This document shows, in pieces, positions 57,030-64,000 of a stretch of 64,000 nt of DNA; positions within the stretch are counted from its first letter, which is position 1; each line of letters starts with the position of its first letter. Source of the DNA: Micromussa lordhowensis (lineage: Eukaryota; Cnidaria; Anthozoa; Scleractinia; Lobophylliidae); assembly GCA_964020085.1 (NCBI GenBank), contig OZ026608.1:4167890-4231889 (forward strand), written 5' to 3'. The notes beneath the pieces were generated by a model that saw only the letters and a list, made by a program, of their open reading frames with translations, searched no databases and was not told the DNA's origin. A program made the translations under genes and the position numbers.

Positions 57030-57210
57030 AAGATAATTTGGTTTTATCAACAGAGCTGATAATGTGAATTGGGCACTGTAAAGAGATTCGAAAGCTGACG
57101 TATCGAGCGTTACCCCTTCGTCGGAGCGAATCGAGCTAACCCTCGAAACGTCAGCTTTCGAATCTCTTTACTGTGGCCAATTCACATTATCAACTCCGTT
57201 CATAAAAATA
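57030..57210. mobile_element. Penelope-type fold-back, second copy
   Basis: AGATAATTTGGTTTTATCAA...CTGACGTATCGAGCGTTACC, then an inverted return TCGAAACGTCAGCTTTCGAA...TTCACATTATCAACTCCG. Same terminal sequence as 23041-23160 and 37580-37737. Confidence 0.75.
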
Positions 57211-57918
57211 AATTAGCTTATATGCAAACTAGATTTCAGAATACTAGTTGATGATTGGTCAAAACGATCTGCGACTGGCGCCGCAAGAAGCTACTGCCTG
57301 CTGCATTCAAATTAATCAAGTGAATTTCAATGTCAACAACATAGTCTTCTTTCACTCTTCAAATCAGTGGAAATCTTCAGTACAAACGGTATGTTTATAC
57401 AATAATATAAACTAAATACAATCGAATATAAAACGTCAGAAATTATGACATAGCGCACGCTAGTCATGTCTAATTCCTATTGAGCCATCATGAACTAAAT
57501 CTCTCTATATGCACGGTCGTGCGTATATAACATGACGGGTGCAGTTCCAATTTAGCTGCAAAATTTCCATCGAGTTTAGTGCAAGTTCCTTATGTTTAAG
57601 TTTCAGCAACGTGAAGATTATTCTGAACAATCCAAACCCTACTTCGAGCCTTTGACTTTTGCCAAGCTAAGAGGTTTACTAAAACTTGAGTATTTTGACT
57701 TTGTTTGCCAACATTTTCGCTACAATTAATTCGAAGAAGCGACTTTTCATTCGAAACCAAATGGTAAGCGTTTTCGTTCAACTGTTGCTTAACTGATTAT
57801 GGCGTATTAGGATCCTATTCCATCACTGTGCATTGTGAGAACTTTGACATAAGCCATGTTTTAGCGCTCAATTCGTTGTCACTGTGTTGTAAAAGAATTG
57901 AATCATGCTTTTAGCTGT
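57211..57918. other. Intergenic, no gene recognised
   Basis: Nothing beyond AT-rich unique sequence could be supported. Confidence 0.4.
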
Positions 57919-58065
57919 GCGTATATCGAGTTATGGATGCACTTGGGAAGTTTGGAGAGCACTCAAGAAGCTTGAGTTGCTCTCGGCTGCGCCTCGAGTA
58001 ACTCTTGCGCTTCTCTCGTGCTCTCCAAACTTTCCACGTGCATCCATAACTCGATATAAGTACGC
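57919..58065. mobile_element. Fold-back element, ATCGAGTTATGGATGCAC arms
   Basis: GCGTATATCGAGTTATGGAT...GTTTGGAGAGCAC is mirrored by GTGCTCTCCAAACTTTCCAC...CATAACTCGATATAAGTACGC. The inner arms GAAGCTTGAGTTGCTCTCGG and CTCGAGTAACTCTTGCGCTTC are less exact. The plus ORF across it is an artefact. Confidence 0.75.
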
Positions 58066-58859
58066 TAAGCATGAACCAATTCTTTAAGTTAACCTGGCTA
58101 AAAGCTTAAGAATCCGGCGTTTCAAATGAACGTTAAAATCGTTTGTTGAGTGAAAATGCTTAGTAACACTTAACACTATAAGGGAATTCTTTTAAGAACA
58201 GAGCTGGTTCTGTCAAAAATTATAATTTTAACCATTGTCTCAAAATGCAAAGTCACTTGCCTTCTGGAAAAATTAATGCTAATCTGGCAAGAATTCAAGG
58301 TTGAACAGTTGAACAAATTTGCGACGAACATGCTGCTGTGAATTCGGAACTGGAGATACTAAGGTTGTGGCCGTATTGTTAAAGACATTTTGAGAAAATG
58401 TTTCTGATTCTATCAGTCTGTCAAACATTCTTCGTAGTTTCTTTGGTCTTTGAAGTTTTTAATTTTACAGTTGAGCTGTTCTTCTCGTCCTCTTAATCCT
58501 AACATTCTCCGGCACTGGCGTTATTCCAACACACGAGAAGAACTAGAATCTGGCGAGGTGTCTAAACCCAGAGCTCCTATCGTCCATATCTTTTCCATTT
58601 AATTTGGCTTTCATGTTCATCTTTTGTAAGGACGATTCCCTTTTTCTGTGGCCTTAAGTTGTTTCCTTTTTGAAGCAAGCTTCTTGAAATCGTCTTCACC
58701 TCCGATATGAAATACTCACCTTCCGTTCGCTCTAGGAAATATCTCCTAAAACCATTTCTTTTTTTTTTGGTATTTGGTTAATTTTGTTAATTCATGTTGC
58801 TAGTAATTTACAAGACTTATTATTATTAGACTTCTTACAATAAACGTTACGCTACATCA
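58066..58859. other. Intergenic, no gene recognised
   Basis: AT-rich sequence next to a LINE relic, probably including its 3' untranslated part. No coding signal. Confidence 0.35.
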
Positions 58860-59490
58860 TTTAACTAATTCAAGATTTTGAATCTTCCTTAATCTAGACA
58901 TGAAAACTTTGAGTAAAGAAAACGTTTTTCTGCAACGACATGAATACAAATATTGTTTAGTGATTAGTAAAACATGATTGACAAATAACTCGTCTTCGCA
59001 ATTTGGCTTTTTAAACATAATCTCTTTGTTGTTTTACATTTAAGTGCAAAGCCACTTGATAACTTCTGCTCAGAATTCTTGCGCATAATTGCAATAGATT
59101 AAGATATGTTCGAGGGATTCGTTTTCTTTTCCACAGAAAGAACATGCTGGAGAAGGCACAACACCAATTTTATACAAAAAGGCATTTGTCACAAGGTATT
59201 CGTTTAAACCATTTCGGTAAGTGACTGGAAGTGGTCAGTGTAGATGGTTCGTAATCTTTTCCCAGGCTACCTTTTCTCGTTTCTCAGATTTTCAGAACAA
59301 AGTGCTTTAGTAGCTTCGCTTGCATTATCATTGTTGATTGATGTTTGTGGTTCTTGCCATATCGCGCGCTCGTTGTACCAGGCTTGAGGGCAACGAATAG
59401 CAATGTCCTCGTCTTCCAAGAACACAAAGCTGCTTTTTCTCTTTATTCTAGGCTCAGTTTTATCAAAAGACTACTATGAACTTCCCTCTT
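58860..59490 (-). pseudogene. Decayed LINE C-terminal region with zf-RVT motif
   Basis: The minus-strand frame reads FVFLEDEDIAIRCPQAWYNE, LRNEKVAWEKITNHLH, then a TGA, PLPVTYRNGLNEYLVTNAFL, CSFCGKENESLEHILIYC, AQEF, then a TGA, AEVIKWLCT, and further on FVNHVLLITKQYLYSCRC. CxxCx8Hx4C followed by the LLITKQYLYS block is the zinc-finger tail of LINE reverse transcriptases. Both internal TGA codons sit where Trp is expected, so simple TGG to TGA decay is likely. No RT palm domain remains. Confidence 0.8.
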
Positions 59491-60349
59491 GTCTGTTTGC
59501 AAAAGCTCATTTTATGACAATATTCAAGGCCAGGGAATATGCGGAGCATTTAAAAAATTCCACCACAAACTTTACTACCCGTAAACATTTACCAGGCGGT
59601 TGGAGAGAATGAAATTTCGATCAGGCATGAATTGGTCTCTTTTACTGGATATAATTATACTCACAATCGATCACAATGGCTGGATCGTGATTTTGAGAAA
59701 GCATTCTACAATACATCAGCGGCGCTGAAAGAATATGGCCTGGGGCTCCATTTATGACAAAAAGATAATTATACAAGCGTCGAAAATGCTGCAAATATTC
59801 GTACCAGACCAAAATTATACGGATCAAAATCGGAATATATATATAATAAAACCTAACTCACTGTGTACAGAAATCATTTGATAGAGATACGATTGGGTCC
59901 CACTATAAACATACCCGGACGCTATGAAGCATGACGTAAACATATCTGTGAATTTTAAGATCGCCGTCATTTATCTGAAATTAATTGCTATCTACTTGCT
60001 ATCCAGACCTTTCCATAACGTAGATATATGCATGAATAGAGATATATGTTACGAACCATAACGTAAATATACGTTATGAACACGCGTTTGTCGCGTTTCG
60101 TCCAGCGGGCATTTATCCAGGACGACAACGAAGACGACACGACGACAGCACAAAAAATCCCCACCATTTCCGACACTTCGGGTTTCTTTTTTGAAGGAAG
60201 ATGGCGGGTTCATCAGTGATGCCAGATTTAAATTTCTTCATGGATTCCTCCATGAATTCAAATTTCTCCATATTAATTAATTATAATTAATTTTGATCAA
60301 TTAATATAATTATAATCAACAACGTCGTTACAGAGTCCTCGAAACCCGT
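59491..60349. other. Intergenic, no gene recognised
   Basis: Includes an AT-rich palindromic stretch near 60265-60320 (TTAATTAATTATAATTAA). No gene. Confidence 0.4.
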
Positions 60350-60675
60350 GGGGGGGGGGGGGACTCCCTATAATGGCCTATACGGGGAGGCTCCGCCCGA
60401 AAGGGGTACCTTTTCCAGGCTTCAGGTATATAAAAGGGTAGGGATTTCACAAGTTGAGGTATATAAAAGAGTAGGGATTTCACAAGTTGAGGTATATAAA
60501 AGGGTAGGGAAATCGGTCATTTAGGTATTTACAAGGGCCTTTAGTTCAAGTATTTCGAATAGGCGCACTTATGGCTGTATCAGTATCAAATGGTATATAA
60601 AAGGGTAAGGGGTTGGACCTCGGGGCGGAGCCTCCCCGTATTAAACTTTGTTAAGTACCCCCCCCCCCCCCCGGG
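60350..60675. mobile_element. MITE-like element bounded by poly-G and poly-C, with internal TATAAAAGGGTA tandem units
   Basis: Thirteen Gs at 60350-60362 and fifteen Cs at 60658-60672 border the element. Just inside, TACGGGGAGGCTCCGCCCG is mirrored by CGGGGCGGAGCCTCCCCGTA. The interior has about three direct repeats of GAGGTATATAAAAG.GTAGGG with ATTTCACAAGTT. No ORF. Confidence 0.7.
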
Positions 60676-60920
60676 CCTCGAATTGAAACATCGCAGCAAC
60701 GTGTGCTCCACAGCTCGGACTGTATTTCACACGTCTGTGGAAAAATTGCGGTCTTCTTTCATAATTAGGGTGGGGACATCATCATAGCAGGGACGGAATA
60801 CATTTTTACCTGGATTTCCTAGCGGGCAAGAGGCCTTGCCCATGTGACGTGCTGGACAAGGTCGCATACGGCAACATCTACAGCTGCGCGTGCAAGACTT
60901 GACAAGCAGATACTGTTCTT

Positions 60921-61194
60921 TTACTGCGCCTTTCAGTAACATGCGGACTCTAAAATTCAAAGCTCAACCGACGAATGCGTTTTTCGCTACCGTCAATCAA
61001 ATGTTCGGCGGCTCCTCCCAGCTTCCGACTTCTGCCGAGCGCGCGGTAATTAAATCAAATCATTAAGCACAGTTCAGACAACATAGTCGGAATCTGGTAG
61101 GAGCTGGCGAACATTTCATTGACGGTAGCGAAAAACGCAGTTGTCGGTTGAGCTTTGAATTTTAGAGTCCGCATGTTATTGAAAGGCGCAGTAA
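60921..61194. mobile_element. Fold-back element just upstream of GT31 copy 2
   Basis: TTACTGCGCCTTTCAGTAAC...TTTTTCGCTACCGTCAATC is mirrored by CATTGACGGTAGCGAAAAAC...TATTGAAAGGCGCAGTAA. The arms are close to 100 bp. It ends about 90 bp before the probable first acceptor of GT31 copy 2, so it overlaps its 5' UTR intron or promoter. Confidence 0.75.
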
Positions 61195-61372
61195 CAAATT
61201 GACGTCAGTTTTTCAGGCGTCTGTCCTTTTACTAGTCATGAATATCCCTTTGTTACATGCTAATAATTTACTGCAATTCCTTTGTTGCAGGCATCGTTGG
61301 TTCTATGCAGCAAATTACAATCTGCTAGTATTACGCTTATGAAAACAGCCGTGAGAACAGTAAGTCTACCTT

Positions 61373-62951
61373 ATGGCGTTTTCTGGCTTTCTTCTACGGA
61401 CACCTCCGCGTTGCCATATCAGCGTTGGGCTTTTCACCCTTACGGTCATCCTTGTAATTTTCTTTGCCATGATCAACTACAATTCACGCCCGCTAGACAG
61501 ACGCCTAGCTGGGAGGTCAGCACTGAAGTACAATCGCTTACAGCCACTCCGTGATATGTTTGCTAATGCGTCAAAGGTGAAGGGGAAAAGGTCAAACGTG
61601 TTAAATGTGAGCGATTTACAAGAGGTTCAAATCAAAGAATCTGTTCTGTTGTTGTTGATCGTGACAACCGCTCCCTCGCGTTACGAGAGAAGAGAAGCGA
61701 TAAGGCAGACATGGTGGAAGAAATGTGATGGCACTGAGGTGAGTTGAAACTGGCAGCTACAAATAAATTCTGATTAATTTTTTTCTGAAAGCTTTTCTGA
61801 AGTGTCCGCTCTGAAATTTGTAGCGAAGGGATTAAACTCACAACCTGAGGAGGCGTTCTCTTAAAGGTCATTTAATATACGATTTAAGATCTAATGATAC
61901 CAATATGTTACGAAAATGAGTTTGAGTTGCATGAAAACGAACCTGCAGTGGATACGCATTTTCCTATGAACGGTTTCGCACGAATACTCATTTTTACACA
62001 GAGTTAAAAGGCAACATGGAAATGGCCTATAGAGTCGCAGACAGCTATCAACTGATAAAAGCCTTAAGGTTGTTATCTGATTCGATGGTTTGAACTCACT
62101 GAACTCCGTTTACATAATCTTCTCATTACGTCGTAATGACGGTCATCTTGTATACATGTATCTGCTATGCTTAGGTAAGATGCCATTTCTTCACGGACGC
62201 TCTTGGGTTGTCTCAAGAACAAGAAAATGCACTCGCTAAAGAGCAGGATGTATACGGAGACATTGAATTCATGGCGCTTGAGGTCACACGCATCTTCGGA
62301 ATCCGTTTCTTGTATCAGATCATGTGGGCAAAGGCCAAGTTTGACTTCACATATATGCTCCATATGGACGATGACTACTTCCTATGTTTGGACAAGCTCA
62401 AGTCAGAGCTGTACCACAGCCCGAGAAAAACGTTGGTCTGGGGTTCTTTTCACTGCGGATCCAAGGACATTATCTACGTCGATGAAGCTTGGATCCTGTT
62501 TTCTGAAGACGTCATCGAGCGATTCCTCTCACAAGATCCGCGCAGCGTTGTATGTCATCCACACAGCGATCAGCAAATTGCATTTTGGCTTAGCAGCCTG
62601 TACGATAAAAAGACTTCTCTGATTGAATTTGACGATCGCAGACTACATCATTACCCCCCGGCAAGGGAACTCGAAAAATTCAAGAATTTCCCTCGGGTAT
62701 GTAATAAATATCTTGGTGTTCACGGCAGCTCACCAGATATGATTCGTAATTTTGGGGCGGAAAGCGGAGACAGGCGTGCGTTGATCACTCGTTCCCTGAA
62801 ACTAACTCGCATAGCGGAGACATGTCATCTTCCAAACGTATTCAACATATCAGAAATCCGCGGAATGTACAAGTTTGAATTGAGGCCGTGTATAGAAAAC
62901 CCACGCTGGACTCCACGTGAAGGAATGTGGCAAGGTACACATGGACGGTAG
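61373..62951 (+). CDS. GT31-family beta-1,3-glycosyltransferase, copy 2 (two coding exons)
   Basis: Exons 61373-61738 and 62175-62951 join in phase 0 (GAG|GTGAGT, GCTTAG acceptor) into 380 residues. The order is a short tail, a membrane anchor at about 16-33 (VGLFTLTVILVIFFAMI), RREAIRQTWW, CHFFTDA, MLHMDDDYF with the acidic triad at 187-189, YVDEAWILF and SDQQIAFWL. The intron position and most catalytic motifs equal those of copy 1, showing a local gene duplication. The N-terminal tail and anchor are not conserved between the copies. A likely 5' UTR acceptor TTGTTGCAG lies at 61282-61290, and AATAAA at 62980-62985 is only about 30 nt after the stop. Substrate unknown. Confidence 0.88.
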
Positions 62952-62979
62952 TTCTTTAAATAGTCCGTCAATTGGTCAA

Positions 62980-62985
62980 AATAAA
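62980..62985 (+). terminator. Candidate polyadenylation signal of GT31 copy 2
   Basis: AATAAA about 30 nt after the stop codon. A short 3' UTR would result. Confidence 0.4.
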
Positions 62986-63497
62986 TATCGTTGCTATCTC
63001 GTACGAAGAGCTTTTCGTTACACAGTGACACTTGCTAGACCCAAAGGACCGAAAATGTTTTGGGCCCTACCTTGATTGAAGCCCAAAGAGTCGAAAAAAA
63101 CGACTGGGGTCACCACCTTATAAACAGGTTCGGATTCTCTATTACAGTGGAAGCCCTCCTCACCTCGTTTTGACGGTCACTTATTTATGTCCCGGCGAAA
63201 CGCCAATACATTTTCTCATAAGAAAACCCTATTGATGCGGCCACCCCGTTAATATATATGTGTGATTTACCAAGTGTGAGGTCAGATGGCTGGATATTGG
63301 CCAAGTTCAAAAAATAAACGAGGCCAATATCAAGCCATTTTCACCGAACAAGCTTGGTCAATAAAGGATTTGTTATATGGCTTTCGGGAAAATTTTTCTT
63401 GCGGGACACGGGACACGGCGGGTAGTCCCGAGCGGGCGAGATAGCTCCATCTTGCCCTCTCGGGTAGCCAATCACAGTGCAGGATTTGATTACCACG
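62986..63497. other. Intergenic downstream of GT31 copy 2
   Basis: No gene. GATGGCTGGATATTGGCCAA and CGAGGCCAATATCAAGCCAT form a short inverted pair at 63285-63342, a probable repeat remnant. Confidence 0.45.
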
Positions 63498-63501
63498 TTA
63501 A

Positions 63502-63896
63502 GGCGGGGGTAAACGTGAAGGCCGTTTTGACGTCGCTTAACACGACCTTTCTGCCAATATCTCGGTAACGTTTCGAGCACTAAATCTCTATGCTCATTTC
63601 ATTAACCACTTTTTGGTGGTTTTGTGTAAATTTTTGGGCATTTTGTAGGAGAGATATTTTTTCTCAACGGATAGGTTAAATTGAGGAAAATGTGAAATGT
63701 TTAAGATTTGATGGATTTAGAAAATTGAAATTTGAAGTGAAGAATTAGTAGACGGATACCAAACAGTCCCCTACCAACCTGGGGCTCCTCTGCTGCGGGG
63801 GTCAACTATCTGGTAGTGTTTCCAACCCATTTTAATCCTAACAATTTCCTTATAATATTACTTCAAATTTCACTCCTATTCATGTTTACCCCCGCC
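63502..63896. mobile_element. 395-bp MITE with TTAA flanks (piggyBac-like)
   Basis: The inverted ends GGCGGGGGTAAACGTGAA and TTCATGTTTACCCCCGCC are each bordered by TTAA (63498-63501 and 63897-63900). A TTAA duplication is the hallmark of piggyBac-type transposition, although the usual CCC-type terminal bases are not seen. No transposase inside. Confidence 0.65.
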
Positions 63897-64000
63897 TTAA
63901 CACGACCAAAATATCATGAATCGTTGGTGATCGTATTAACGAGGTGTCACTGTAGTTAGTTGGCTACTATTGCCACGAAAAATGTATGTTTTAGTATTAA

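Noticed and set aside
59403..59612. Small secreted protein with hydrophobic start on the plus strand
   Set aside because: It lies antisense across the LINE relic, whose minus-strand frame shows recognisable LINE protein motifs.

Overview
The window is animal nuclear DNA, most likely from an anthozoan cnidarian such as a stony coral. The genes are intron-rich with phased exons, the introns are packed with fold-back and MITE-like repeats, Penelope-like and LINE fragments are present, and there is a tRNA-derived SINE. The cnidarian assignment is inferred from domain content and repeat style. No species-level marker was seen.

Positions 1 to about 41,000, minus strand: one very large gene for a secreted multi-domain lectin-like or adhesion protein. 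I assembled 40 coding exons by splice signals and reading phase: a signal-peptide exon, a 20-nt microexon, a two-exon N-terminal beta-sandwich-like module, then a tandem array of F5/8 type C (discoidin) domains, 17 complete and an 18th cut by the window start. Together they give 8,502 nt of uninterrupted reading frame, or 2,834 codons, and the gene continues off the left edge. Each discoidin domain is encoded by two exons, A of about 305-332 nt and B of about 142 nt. The intron phases are 1-0-1, so each domain is a symmetric cassette.

The array is ordered at two levels. Two domain subtypes, I and II, alternate strictly. In addition, domains eight places apart match in both exons (D2/D10/D18, D3/D11, D4/D12, D5/D13, D6/D14, D7/D15, D8/D16, D9/D17). 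This implies that a block of eight domains (sixteen exons) was duplicated as a unit.

The introns of this gene hold a tRNA-Met gene on the opposite strand with an intron-like 13-nt insertion, two Penelope-like element fragments with GIY-YIG endonuclease domains, a 5'-truncated LINE, a SINE and many inverted repeats.

About 41 to 47 kb is the shared 5' flank between this gene and the next one, in head-to-head orientation. It contains repeats and no recognised gene. Positions 47.0-48.8 kb and 61.4-63.0 kb, plus strand, hold two paralogous two-exon genes for type II membrane glycosyltransferases of the GT31 (beta-1,3-galactosyltransferase) family. Between and after them are MITEs, fold-backs, a decayed LINE fragment and unannotated AT-rich DNA. 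No functional link between the transferases and the discoidin gene can be shown from sequence. Both point to cell-surface or extracellular glycobiology.
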